Assembly: GCF_965225875.1 (NCBI RefSeq)
Contig: NZ_CBDDBS010000002.1
Location: forward strand, 1,488,001 to 1,552,000
DNA from: Haliscomenobacter sp965225875
Lineage (GTDB): Bacteria > Bacteroidota > Bacteroidia > Chitinophagales > Saprospiraceae
DNA: 64,000 bases
Direction of reading: 5' to 3'
Position 1 is the first letter of the stretch. Each line of letters opens with the position of its first letter. The position numbers and the translations under genes were made by a program. This document shows, piece by piece, positions 46,630-54,172 of the stretch. Under the pieces are notes generated by a model that was given only the letters and a program-made list of their open reading frames with translations, had not been told where the DNA came from and did not search any database.

Positions 46630-47088
46630 TTATGCCTCCACTTCTGCGGCGCCCCAAGGAGGAGTACCGGAGATGTTAAGCCCCATACTGCGTGCCGTAC
46701 CTGCGATCATTTTCATGGCAGATTCGATGGTAAAGCAGTTGAGGTCGGGCATTTTGTCTTCAGCGATCGCTTTTACCTGATCCCAAGTTACGGTACCTAC
46801 CTTTTTCCGGTTGGATTCAGCAGAACCCTTCTGGATTTTGGAGGCTTCCATGAGTTGGATAGCTGCCGGAGGTGTTTTGATCACGAATTCAAAGGACTTG
46901 TCCTTATAAACCGAGATCACCACCGGAAGTATCTTACCCATTTTATCCTGGGTAGCGGCATTGAAGCGCTTGCAAAACTCCATGATGTTCACCCCTTTGG
47001 AACCGAGTGCCGGACCGATGGGGGGAGCTGGGTTTGCTTGACCGCCTTTGACCTGAAGTTTGATGAAAACTTCTACTTCCTTTGCCAT
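46630..47088 (-). CDS. rplK: Ribosomal protein L11
   Basis: 152 residues from the ATG at 47088 (MAKEVEVFIKLQVKGGQANP), the conserved N-terminus; the frame is open 28 codons further but has no L11 homology there. The proline-rich motif PAPPIGPALGSKGVNIMEFC and the C-terminal 23S-binding domain (TWDQVKAIAEDKMPDLNCFT, GTARSMGLNISG) are intact. It lines the GTPase-associated centre. It is slightly longer at the C-terminus (TPPWGAAEVEA) than E. coli L11. Confidence 0.98.
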   Translation of the reverse strand: MAKEVEVFIKLQVKGGQANPAPPIGPALGSKGVNIMEFCKRFNAATQDKMGKILPVVISVYKDKSFEFVIKTPPAAIQLMEASKIQKGSAESNRKKVGTVTWDQVKAIAEDKMPDLNCFTIESAMKMIAGTARSMGLNISGTPPWGAAEVEA

Positions 47089-47221
47089 TTTAGTAAATAA
47101 TTTTACCGCTAAGTAAAGCTGTTGGATGGGAAGCGTTTCATTCCGGCTCACATTCCGGAGGAACAACAACAACGATACTTTTTACGCGATATATTGAAAA
47201 TCAAAAAATCTGCATTCTGTA

Positions 47222-47293
47222 AGGGCGGCCCCACGTGGTCGCCATTTTGCAATGGTCAACCACAAATGGTCAACCACATAGGGTTGAACCTAC
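47222..47293 (-). repeat. REP-like hairpins in the nusG-rplK spacer, copy 3 with GTAG head at the nusG stop
   Basis: Minus strand: GTAGGTTCAACC, CTATGTGG, TTGACC (47269-47293). The TAG of GTAG is the nusG stop codon. A second, degenerate hairpin follows (GGGCGGCC / GGTCGCC, 47223-47243), with a partial GGTCAACCACAAATGG unit between them. Confidence 0.72.
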
Positions 47294-47838
47294 GATGTTT
47301 TTTCCACCTGCATGAAGCCCAACTCGACTTCGGTGCCCCGGCCAAAGATTTTTACAATCACCTTCAGCTTTTTCTTCTCCTCGTTCACTTCCTGAATGTC
47401 GCCAATGAATTCGCTGAATGGGCCATCCACAATTTTGATGGTTTCACCTACGATGAACGGTTCAATCAGGGATTCGCCTGCAGCTTGAGATTCATCCACC
47501 TTACCAAGAAGGCGGTTGGCCTCGGCGTCTTTCATGGGTTCGGGCGTATTTTTACCCAAAAAATGAATGACGTTGGGTACATTAGCGATCACTTGTACAA
47601 CTTCAGCGCTCAATTTACCAGGTACGGCTTCAACCAATAAGTAGCCGGGTAAAATGTTGCGCTCGGAAATTACTTTTTTACCGTTACGGATCTTGTAGAC
47701 CTTTTCGGTTGGCACGACGACCGACGAGATAAATGAATTCCATTCATTGCGCAGAATTTCAGCATCAATGCGCTCTTTGATTTTGCGCTCCTTGCCGCTG
47801 ATCACCCTTAATGAGTACCATTTTTTATCTTCAGACAT
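47290..47838 (-). CDS. nusG: Transcription antitermination factor NusG
   Basis: 182 residues. The NGN domain reads KWYSLRVISGKERKIKERID with KVYKIRNGKKVISERNILPG and YLLVEAV; the KOW motif is PFIVGETIKIVDGPFSEFIG near residue 125-145. It rides on RNA polymerase and links it to Rho or the ribosome. It lies between secE (114 bp) and rplK, the normal place. Its stop codon lies in the head of a REP-like hairpin. Confidence 0.97.
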   Translation of the reverse strand: MSEDKKWYSLRVISGKERKIKERIDAEILRNEWNSFISSVVVPTEKVYKIRNGKKVISERNILPGYLLVEAVPGKLSAEVVQVIANVPNVIHFLGKNTPEPMKDAEANRLLGKVDESQAAGESLIEPFIVGETIKIVDGPFSEFIGDIQEVNEEKKKLKVIVKIFGRGTEVELGFMQVEKTS

Positions 47839-47952
47839 CGGTCTCTACCAATTTATTCGACAAACCTGAGAAACAGGTTTAATCATTAAACAAACGCCAA
47901 AAGGCACTCGACCGCACTGAACTGTCGAATGCCTTACGGCACTGCATTTTAT

Positions 47953-48141
47953 CTAGATTCCGTAAATGAGGTCCAATGCAAATTTGGAAACCACATCCAT
48001 CAGAAACACAATTGCTGCCAAGAGCAATACTGCAACCACTACGGCTACTGCATTTGCCTGTAAATTTGCCCAAGTTGGCCAGGATACGTTTTTGACCAGT
48101 TCCTGGTAGCTTTCTCTTAAGTAAAGTTGAATCTTTTCCAT
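47953..48141 (-). CDS. secE: Preprotein translocase subunit SecE
   Basis: 62 residues, the short single-span form. A cytoplasmic amphipathic helix (IQLYLRESYQELVKNVSWPT) with the conserved W-P-T is followed by one membrane segment (AVAVVVAVLLLAAIVFLMDV). It clamps SecY in the inner membrane. It lies between tRNA-Trp and nusG, as in most Bacteroidota. Confidence 0.95.
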   Translation of the reverse strand: MEKIQLYLRESYQELVKNVSWPTWANLQANAVAVVVAVLLLAAIVFLMDVVSKFALDLIYGI

Positions 48142-48185
48142 GTGTATTGTGGTTACCCAACCTGTGAATCTTTGCCTCTTGCCCT

Positions 48186-48297
48186 AATCCACGAATACGT
48201 TTGTAGGGTGGTTTGCCGTTAAGTTATGCCTCCGTTCCCACGGCTAAGCCCTGGGTTAGTTTGAAGCATTCCCTGCCCACGGCTAAAGCCATGAGTT
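48186..48297. repeat. CCCACGG-type palindromes between tRNA-Trp and secE
   Basis: CCCACGGCTAAGCCCTGGG then TT (48237-48257) and CCCACGGCTAAAGCCATGAG then TT (48276-48297), plus a diverged copy CCACGAATACGTTTGTAGG (48189-48207). All lie in the 163-bp spacer of the operon, which has no gene. Confidence 0.72.
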
Positions 48298-48304
48298 GGG
48301 AGTA

Positions 48305-48380
48305 TGGCACGGGCAGAAGGATTTGAACCCTCGGCCTACGGTTTTGGAGACCGTCGCTCTACCAGCTGAGCTATGCCCGT
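48305..48380 (-). tRNA. tRNA-Trp (CCA anticodon)
   Basis: Cloverleaf on the minus strand: acceptor ACGGGCA/TGCCCGT, D arm TAGCTCAGCTGGTAGAGC, anticodon loop CTCCAAA with CCA, T arm GGGTTCAAATCC, discriminator G. The 3' CCA is encoded (48305-48307). Confidence 0.97.
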
Positions 48381-48388
48381 GTGTATCG

Positions 48389-48428
48389 AAAAGTTAAGCA
48401 TCCCACCAGGGGTGAGATGCTTACTTTT
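48389..48428 (-). terminator. Hairpin after tuf (possible partial terminator)
   Basis: AAAAGTAAGCATC / GATGCTTAACTTTT on the minus strand, with inner CACC/GGTG pairing, between tuf and tRNA-Trp. The T run is short, so partial termination or a processing site is plausible, since tRNA-Trp and secE follow. Two smaller palindromes with GATGTTG/CAACATC lie at 48539-48577 near the tuf stop. Confidence 0.5.
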
Positions 48429-48579
48429 CAATGATCATATCGTGATTGTAGAGAAAATTTTCTCTACGCATCAGTTACATGTATTACTGCCTTCAAGAGA
48501 ACAATCCTGGGATGTCAGGTCAAGACCATCCACGTAAAGATGTTGATGTTACTTCAACATCCACGCAGGGATGTTGCTA

Positions 48580-49776
48580 CTACTTGATGATTTCAGTAAC
48601 CTGACCTGCACCTACGGTACGGCCACCTTCACGAATCGCAAAACGAAGACCCTTTTCCATAGCGATTGGGCTCAACAATTTCACGTTCAGGGTTACGTTA
48701 TCACCGGGCATTACCATTTCTACTCCCTCAGGAAGCGTACAGTCACCAGTTACGTCCGTGGTACGGAAGTAGAACTGTGGGCGGTAGCCTTTGAAGAATG
48801 GAGTGTGACGGCCACCTTCCTCTTTGCTCAGTACATAAACCTCACACTTGAATTCAACGTGTGGGTTAACTGATTTAGGAGCACAAATAACCATACCACG
48901 ACGGATGGCTTCTTTGTCGATACCGCGCAGCAGGATACCAGCGTTGTCACCAGCTTCACCACGGTCGAGGATTTTGCGGAACATTTCCACACCTGTAACG
49001 GTAGAAACCAATGGCTTTTCGCCTTCTTTCTGCATACCGATAATCTCAACAGCATCACCAACGTTGATAACACCGCGCTCGATACGACCTGTAGCAACAG
49101 TACCACGACCAGTGATAGAGAATACGTCTTCGATTGGCATCAAGAATGGCTTGTCTGTCAAACGAACTGGTTCTGGAATCTGCTCATCTACTGCATCCAT
49201 CAAATCGATGATGCGTTGAACGTAAGTAGGATCGCCTTCCAGAGCCTTCAAAGCAGAACCTTGAATAACCGCAGAATTGTCACCGTCGAATTGGTAAGTA
49301 TCCAGCAATTCGCGGACTTCCATTTCAACCAGTTCCAACATTTCAGGGTCGTCAACAATGTCAACCTTGTTCATAAATACAACGATCTTTGGAACGCCTA
49401 CCTGACGAGCCAAAAGGATGTGCTCGCGGGTTTGGGGCATCGGACCGTCGGTGGCAGCAACAACCAAGATTGCACCGTCCATCTGAGCAGCACCAGTTAC
49501 CATGTTCTTAACGTAGTCGGCGTGACCCGGACAGTCTACGTGAGCATAGTGGCGCTTTTCAGTTTCGTATTCAACGTGCGCTGTATTGATCGTGATCCCT
49601 CTTTCTTTTTCTTCTGGAGCAGCATCGATTGAGTCATAATCTTTTTTCTCTGCCAGACCCTTAGAAGCGAGAACAGTAGTAATTGCAGCTGTAAGCGTCG
49701 TTTTCCCGTGGTCTACGTGACCAATTGTGCCGATGTTTACGTGCGGCTTTGTTCTAGCGAATGTTCCCTTAGCCAT
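48580..49776 (-). CDS. tuf: Elongation factor Tu
   Basis: 398 residues. G1 GHVDHGKT (19-26), G2 region RGITINTAHVEYET, G3 DCPGH (~82), G4 NKVD (~137) and G5 GSALKAL are all intact, with domain 2 (GRGTVATGRIERG) and domain 3 (GYRPQFYFRTTDVTG). It carries aminoacyl-tRNA to the ribosome. It follows the four-tRNA cluster (51 bp after tRNA-Thr), the classic tRNA-tuf transcript. No second copy lies in this window. Confidence 0.99.
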   Translation of the reverse strand: MAKGTFARTKPHVNIGTIGHVDHGKTTLTAAITTVLASKGLAEKKDYDSIDAAPEEKERGITINTAHVEYETEKRHYAHVDCPGHADYVKNMVTGAAQMDGAILVVAATDGPMPQTREHILLARQVGVPKIVVFMNKVDIVDDPEMLELVEMEVRELLDTYQFDGDNSAVIQGSALKALEGDPTYVQRIIDLMDAVDEQIPEPVRLTDKPFLMPIEDVFSITGRGTVATGRIERGVINVGDAVEIIGMQKEGEKPLVSTVTGVEMFRKILDRGEAGDNAGILLRGIDKEAIRRGMVICAPKSVNPHVEFKCEVYVLSKEEGGRHTPFFKGYRPQFYFRTTDVTGDCTLPEGVEMVMPGDNVTLNVKLLSPIAMEKGLRFAIREGGRTVGAGQVTEIIK

Positions 49777-49826
49777 CAGTATAGAATTTTTGGATGTAAA
49801 TTATGAAACAAAAAGCATCTATGACC

Positions 49827-49901
<75 letters not shown>

Positions 49902-49926
49902 TTGTATGTCTTTTCTCTGGTACGTT

Positions 49927-49986
49927 CCCACAACTACAGTCGTGGGTTGTCTTGTATATGTTCTCCCACGGTTGAAACCGTGGGGT
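49927..49986. repeat. CCCACGG-type palindromes between two tRNA genes
   Basis: CCCACAACTACAGTCGTGGG then TT (49927-49948) and CCCACGGTTGAAACCGTGGG then GT (49965-49986). The second has a full GGTT/AACC inner stem; the first shows another compensated variant. They fill the gap between tRNA-Thr and tRNA-Gly. Confidence 0.78.
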
Positions 49987-49999
49987 GGAAACGTATACA

Positions 50000-50075
50000 T
50001 GGAGCGGAAGACGAGACTCGAACCCGCGACCCTCAGCTTGGAAGGCTGATGCTCTACCAACTGAGCTACTTCCGC
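50000..50075 (-). tRNA. tRNA-Gly (TCC anticodon)
   Basis: Acceptor GCGGAAG/CTTCCGC, D arm TAGCTCAGTTGGTAGAGC, anticodon stem TCAGC/GCTGA with loop CTTCCAA (TCC), T arm GGGTTCGAGTCT, encoded CCA (50000-50002). Confidence 0.97.
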
Positions 50076-50092
50076 TTGTATGACAAAAATAG

Positions 50093-50175
50093 TGGGGGTG
50101 GATGGATTCGAACCAACTCAGTCAAAGACACCAGATTTACAGTCTGGCCCGCCTCTCCACCTGCGGCGCACCCCC
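50093..50175 (-). tRNA. tRNA-Tyr (GTA anticodon)
   Basis: Acceptor GGGGGTG/CACCCCC, discriminator A, anticodon stem CCAGA/TCTGG with loop CTGTAAA (GTA), long variable arm (type II) and T loop GGTTCGAATCC. The 3' CCA is not encoded, unlike in the other four tRNAs here. Confidence 0.95.
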
Positions 50176-50215
50176 TTGGAGACCCAAAGCAAAAACTTTG
50201 AGGTTGATTTGAACT

Positions 50216-50238
50216 AACCCACGAATAAATTCATGGGC
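50216..50238. repeat. CCCACGG-type palindrome between tRNA-Tyr and tRNA-Thr
   Basis: AACCCACGAATAAATTCATG then GGC, same inner stem GAA/TTC as the copies at 45216 and 45243, ending 2 bp before the tRNA-Thr 3' end. Confidence 0.7.
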
Positions 50239-50239
50239 C

Positions 50240-50315
50240 TGGAGCCAGCAGAGGGACTCGAACCCCCGACCAGCTGATTACAAATCAGCTGCTCTACCAA
50301 CTGAGCTATGCTGGC
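50240..50315 (-). tRNA. tRNA-Thr (TGT anticodon)
   Basis: Acceptor GCCAGCA/TGCTGGC, D arm TAGCTCAGTTGGTAGAGC, anticodon stem GCTGA/TCAGC with loop TTTGTAA (TGT), T arm GGGTTCGAGTCC, encoded CCA (50240-50242). First gene of the tRNA-tuf transcript. Confidence 0.97.
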
Positions 50316-50499
50316 GTAGCTTTGGTTTTGGATCAAAATGATACCTGAGAAATCAGTTGGTAGATGATTTATCAGAAAATGTAATCAGTTTGATCAAAAA
50401 CCAGATTTTATAAGGTTTTTCAACCTGTTCAAATCAGATATTTTTGTCGAAAATGTCAAGTTTTGTAAGCATTTCGGCGTCTTTTTCCGAAAGCGATTG

Positions 50500-50530
50500 C
50501 AAAGATAGTGCCTCTCCAAGAAATATCAAA
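50500..50530 (-). promoter_or_regulatory. Strong Bacteroidota promoter of the tRNA-tuf-rpoBC gene run
   Basis: Minus strand: TTTG (50527-50530), exactly 19 bp, then TATCTTTG (50500-50507). Both boxes and the spacing match the Bacteroidota housekeeping consensus TTTG-N19-TAnnTTTG. The start site would be near 50493, giving a leader of ~178 bases before the first tRNA. The leader (50316-50499) holds no gene. Confidence 0.85.
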
Positions 50531-50626
50531 TTTTTGCGCAATTTTTTTTCTTTGATTTTCTTTTTTTGGAAGCGTGGCGCAAATATAGGGTAAGGTTGTT
50601 GATATTTTCAAAGGTTCTGGCTAAAA

Positions 50627-50693
50627 AGTTTAACGGGTTTAACCAACAGCAGGTGAATTTAGTTCCTGCGGTGTTGATTAAACCCGTTAAACT
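50627..50693. repeat. Hairpin AGTTTAACGGGTTTAA, 16-bp stem
   Basis: AGTTTAACGGGTTTAA (50627-50642) pairs perfectly with TTAAACCCGTTAAACT (50678-50693). An inner CAACAGCAGG/CCTGCGGTGTTG segment pairs imperfectly. It sits between the REP-like copies after hpf and the operon promoter, and could end hpf transcription. Confidence 0.7.
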
Positions 50694-50709
50694 CGTTGGG
50701 GCGGCTCTA

Positions 50710-50781
50710 AGGGATTACCCTCGTTGGGGCAATCCCTTGCGGTTGCCCTAGACAACGGCAACCACGTAGGGTTACCGCTAC
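50710..50781 (-). repeat. REP-like hairpins with GTAG head, copy 4, at the hpf stop
   Basis: Minus strand: GTAGCGGTAACC, CTACGTGG, TTGCC (50757-50781); the TAG of the head is the hpf stop codon. It is followed by a GCGGTTGCC/GGCAACC hairpin (sharing the arm) and by AGGGATTGCC..GGTAATCCCT (50710-50737). Confidence 0.72.
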
Positions 50782-51074
50782 GACGATTGTTTTTCTTTGT
50801 ATTTGATGATTTGTCGTTTGAGGGAATCCACTGCTTGTTCTACGGCAGCTTCGAAGGTTTTGCTGCCTACCTTGGCGATGAGGGTTTCGCCAGGCACATT
50901 GATGCGCACTTCTGCGATTTTTTCTCTTACCTGTCCGGTATTTTCCAGTTTAAGCACCACACGTGCATTGATGATGCGGTCGAAAAACTGGTCTACTTTG
51001 CTCAATTTTTTCTCGATAAAGTCTAGCAACTTGCTGTCAACTTTGAACTGTACTGCTTCAGTGTACACAACCAT
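50778..51074 (-). CDS. hpf: Ribosome hibernation-promoting factor (HPF/YfiA family, short form)
   Basis: 98 residues. The beta-alpha-beta fold pattern of the family is clear: VQFKVDSKLLDFIEKKLSKV with FFDRIINARVVLKLENTG, REKIAEVRINVPGETLIAKV and the last helix SKTFEAAVEQAVDSLKRQII. It binds the 30S subunit in stationary phase and blocks translation. The short form lacks the long C-terminal dimerisation domain. It follows xerC (62 bp), a conserved Bacteroidota pair, and its stop is inside a REP-like hairpin. Confidence 0.92.
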   Translation of the reverse strand: MVVYTEAVQFKVDSKLLDFIEKKLSKVDQFFDRIINARVVLKLENTGQVREKIAEVRINVPGETLIAKVGSKTFEAAVEQAVDSLKRQIIKYKEKQSS

Positions 51075-51136
51075 AATTCAAGATTTAAAGGGTTAGACCA
51101 TAAAGATCAATTCTTCATCCTTCGAAATAGCGGGAT

Positions 51137-52030
51137 TTACTCCGCGCCAGATTTGGGATGAGCTTGCTGGTAAATTTTTTTTAGTCGCTCAATAGAATGG
51201 TGGGTGTAGATTTGGGTTGCTGCCAAACTGGAATGGCCAAGCAACTCTTTTATTGCATTCAGATCAGCACCGTGATCCGATAAGTGAGTAGCAAAAGAAT
51301 GCCGCAAGACGTGTGGACTTCGTTTTTCCTGGGTGGTAATGGTACTCAAAGCCTCCTTCACAATCCGGTAGATGAGTTTGGCGTATGCTGCTTTCCCATC
51401 TTTGGTCAGCCAAAGTCCCAACTCAGGGGTGTTGGGAAAGGTCTGTTGCCGCACATCCAGGTATTGCCGCAGGAGGGTGGCCATAGCATGCGAAATGGGA
51501 ATCAGGCGTTCCTTGTTTCCTTTTCCCAGCACCTTAATTGTAAAGCTGCCGAAATTCAAGTCGCTTACCTTTAGGTTCAAAAGCTCGGCACGGCGCATGC
51601 CGGTGAGGTAGCACAACTCTACCACCACTCGATTACGGAGTTTTTCATAATCGTCGGCGGGGTCTGTTGAATTGAGCAATTGTTCCAGGTGTTGTTCAGG
51701 TACAACACTTGGCAAACGTTTGCCAAGCTTGGGCAAACTCACCTGTAACATTGGTGAACGAGTGATCACTTGCTCACGCTGCAAAAAGCGGAAGTAAGAC
51801 TTGAGGGTTGACAATTTCCGCCGGATGGAGGAAGCCGAGTACTTCTGCTCCATTAAGGATACTGCCCAGGACCGAATGTGGATGTGTTGGATAATCGCAG
51901 GTTCAACGATCTCGTATTGGTTTTGCAAAAAAGCACTAAACTGCTCCAAATCAACCTTGTAGGCATCAATGGTATGCATAGAAAAGCGTTTTTCATACTG
52001 CAAATACTTCAAAAATCCTGCTATTGTCAT
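51137..52030 (-). CDS. Tyrosine recombinase XerC/XerD
   Basis: 297 residues, normal for Xer. The SAM-like N-terminal domain (1-95) is followed by the catalytic domain with all active residues: R146 (TGMRRAEL), K170 (GKGNKER), H240 and R243 (PHVLRHSFATHL), H266 (LLGHSS) and Y275 (IYTHHSIERL). It should resolve chromosome dimers at dif. The context (hpf, tRNAs, tuf) is the housekeeping one, not an integrase beside an element. Whether it is XerC or XerD cannot be settled here. A possible promoter is TTGAC (52115-52119) with TAAATTTA (52089-52096). Confidence 0.92.
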   Translation of the reverse strand: MTIAGFLKYLQYEKRFSMHTIDAYKVDLEQFSAFLQNQYEIVEPAIIQHIHIRSWAVSLMEQKYSASSIRRKLSTLKSYFRFLQREQVITRSPMLQVSLPKLGKRLPSVVPEQHLEQLLNSTDPADDYEKLRNRVVVELCYLTGMRRAELLNLKVSDLNFGSFTIKVLGKGNKERLIPISHAMATLLRQYLDVRQQTFPNTPELGLWLTKDGKAAYAKLIYRIVKEALSTITTQEKRSPHVLRHSFATHLSDHGADLNAIKELLGHSSLAATQIYTHHSIERLKKIYQQAHPKSGAE

Positions 52031-52229
52031 TCGTTCGGGTTGTCATCGATTCGCTCAATGTAGAATCGAACAGTATTCTGATCTGATTTAAATTTAAAAA
52101 ATTACGAGGAGAAAGTCAAGGATCGACTTAACTTTGGCTTAACATTACAATTGGCAATTTCAGCTAATCCACTGATAAATTGCCGTTTAATTTCACAAGG
52201 ATCTTTCGATTTTTTTTTAGAAAATTTTT

Positions 52230-52700
52230 ATGGCGCGTCAAAAAAGCGAAAATCATTTCATTAAAGGTGCAGTTTACCCGGGAGGGCAAAAAGCCATGTT
52301 GCTGTTTATCCAAAACAACCTGCAATACCCCCCGGAAGCCATTGCTGCCAAAGTGGAAGGAACGATAAGAATTCGGTTTAGCATAGATCATACAGGCAAG
52401 GTGTTCAAAAGCCAGGTTATTGCCAGTTTGGGGCACGGCTGTGATGAAGAAGCTATCCGACTGGTGCATTTGCTGGAGTTTGAAGTGCCTAAAACTTATA
52501 AATTAAAGGTGCAGCACCATCGGACTTTGAATATTCACTTCAAATTGCAGCCGAATCCATTGCCAACTGAAGCACCTCCCCTACCCACTCCATTATCGAT
52601 TCAGTATACCATTATTAGTACAACTGCACCAGACTCTCCCGCACCAATCACGGAAAATTCCAACCAAGGTTACCATTATAGTATTCAATTGAAGCCTTAA
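52230..52700 (+). CDS. TonB C-terminal-like domain protein without membrane anchor
   Basis: 156 residues. Residues ~15-110 match the TonB C-terminal fold: GGQKAMLLFIQNNLQYPPEA, then VEGTIRIRFSIDHTGKVFKS, GCDEEAIRLVHLLEFEVPK, and a last strand HHRTLNIHFKLQ. The usual N-terminal membrane helix and proline spacer are missing, and no signal peptide is seen, so it cannot energise outer-membrane receptors in the standard way. The C-terminus is a proline/threonine-rich tail (LPTEAPPLPTPL). It is divergent from xerC and convergent with SusD. A truncated or specialised paralogue is possible. Confidence 0.75.
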   Translation: MARQKSENHFIKGAVYPGGQKAMLLFIQNNLQYPPEAIAAKVEGTIRIRFSIDHTGKVFKSQVIASLGHGCDEEAIRLVHLLEFEVPKTYKLKVQHHRTLNIHFKLQPNPLPTEAPPLPTPLSIQYTIISTTAPDSPAPITENSNQGYHYSIQLKP

Positions 52701-52706
52701 AATGCA

Positions 52707-52738
52707 GAAAGGCCACTCTTTTGCAAGAGCGGCCTTTC
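52707..52738. terminator. Two-way terminator between the TonB-like gene and SusD
   Basis: GAAAGGCCACTCTT / AAGAGCGGCCTTTC, one mismatch, loop TTGC, 6 bp after one stop and 36 bp after the other gene's stop. Confidence 0.8.
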
Positions 52739-52774
52739 ACTTAGTATTCAAACTTACCTTAGTCCGTCGCCAGG

Positions 52775-54133
52775 TTAATAGCCCGGATTCTGTGCTAAGC
52801 TCTTATTGGTGTCAATTTCCCGTTGAGGGATTGGCAATACAAGTAAGTTGTCACCAAAAGGTTTGGTGCCTACACTGCCACGGGTACGTTTGATGTCATC
52901 CAGGTTGTTCCCTTCGAAGGCCAACTCCAAGTGGCGTTCTTTCAAGATCGCAGCCAGGTTTACGGTACCCAGGGCAGTCAGACCAGCTCTGGTACGCGTT
53001 CTATTCACGTCAGCAAGTGGAGTAGCGCCAACTGAGGTGCCCAAACGTTGGTTACACTCGGCACGAGTCAGGTACATCTCGGCCATACGTACAACTGAAA
53101 CATCACCGTATTGATCGATGAATTTGCGGGTAAACAAACGGTTGCTTGCTGTAGTAAAGAAGGTTTTGCGTACATCACCTGCTTCGTACAGGTCGGTATG
53201 CTTGGTTTGAACCCGAATGTCCCCGCGACCCTGGAAGGTTGCAGGAGCAAAATAGGTATTCATGCTATTGGTCGCGTCCTGATCTGAAACCGCCACACGG
53301 AAGATCATTTCATTGCTCTCGCCTCCGGTAGCAAATACATCCGGGAAAGTAGCTTCCAACTCCCGAGCGCCAGACTGGATCACCTTGTTGGCAGCGTCAC
53401 GAGCCAAAGCGTAATTACCTTGCATCAAGTATACCCGAGACAACATTGCAGAAGCCGCATCACGAGTGGCGCGGGTAGCATCGTCACCGGCATCAGTGGC
53501 AGGCAACAAACTTTCTGCTTTGGTCAAGTCTTCGATAACTTGTGCGTAAATGGCCTGTACACTTGCTCTTGAGCGGTAGTCCTCATCAGTAATTGCCCGG
53601 GTAGGAGTCGTAACCAGCGGCACACCAAGGTTGGCATTGTTGTCACCATCGCCCCAGGTTTTACCCCAGAGTTTCACCAGCTCGAAATACAGAACACCAC
53701 GGATAAAGCGGGCTTCTGCTTCAACCTGCCCACGATCGGCTTCGTCCACGATGCTCAACGCAGACAACACGTTATTGGCACGGTTGATGGCAGCATAAGC
53801 ATCTCTCCAAGTTGCATAGGTCTGGGTATTCCCTGGTGTAACAGTTTTCCGCCAGATTTCATCATGGGTAGAGAACGTACCACCGAATACAAATTCGCGG
53901 TCATCACCGAGTAATTCACCAGTGTATTGAAAAGCGCCTCCATAAACGTCTGCATCCCCCAAACCGTCGTAAGCACCCGTCAGGGTAACTTTTACATCCT
54001 GAGATGTGGCCAGGGCCAGGTTTTCGTCAATGGTCTGCGTAGGCGCAACATCCAATTTGCTGTCGCAAGCCGAAGCCCCTAAAAGGATCAGGGCAAACGG
54101 CGCTATATGTTTGAGCATTTTAAGCATTTTCAT
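52775..54133 (-). CDS. SusD/RagB-family nutrient-binding lipoprotein, locus 1
   Basis: 452 residues from the ATG at 54133; the frame has an earlier ATG at 54154. Lipoprotein signal HIAPFALILLGASAC, then the SusD fold: helical TPR-like core (YATWRDAYAAINRANNVLSA, EARFIRGVLYFELVKLWGKT, YAQVIEDLTKAESLLP) and the conserved end RHLELAFEGNNLDDIKRTRG. It caps the SusC transporter on the cell surface and captures glycans or peptides. The gene follows SusC by about 40 bp, in one operon. No degradative enzyme is adjacent, so the substrate cannot be inferred. Confidence 0.95.
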   Translation of the reverse strand: MKMLKMLKHIAPFALILLGASACDSKLDVAPTQTIDENLALATSQDVKVTLTGAYDGLGDADVYGGAFQYTGELLGDDREFVFGGTFSTHDEIWRKTVTPGNTQTYATWRDAYAAINRANNVLSALSIVDEADRGQVEAEARFIRGVLYFELVKLWGKTWGDGDNNANLGVPLVTTPTRAITDEDYRSRASVQAIYAQVIEDLTKAESLLPATDAGDDATRATRDAASAMLSRVYLMQGNYALARDAANKVIQSGARELEATFPDVFATGGESNEMIFRVAVSDQDATNSMNTYFAPATFQGRGDIRVQTKHTDLYEAGDVRKTFFTTASNRLFTRKFIDQYGDVSVVRMAEMYLTRAECNQRLGTSVGATPLADVNRTRTRAGLTALGTVNLAAILKERHLELAFEGNNLDDIKRTRGSVGTKPFGDNLLVLPIPQREIDTNKSLAQNPGY

Positions 54134-54172
54134 TTTTTTAAAGGTTAAAAACATTTTGCGCTGTTCCGAGAA

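Noticed and set aside
50000..50315. tRNA pseudogenes or an att site in the tRNA cluster
   Set aside because: All tRNAs fold completely, and the repeats between them belong to the CCCACGG palindrome family rather than to tRNA fragments.
51137..52030. Integrase of a mobile element
   Set aside because: The length, complete active site and conserved position next to hpf and the tRNA-tuf operon fit the housekeeping Xer recombinase; no attachment-site duplication or cargo is seen at the nearby tRNAs.
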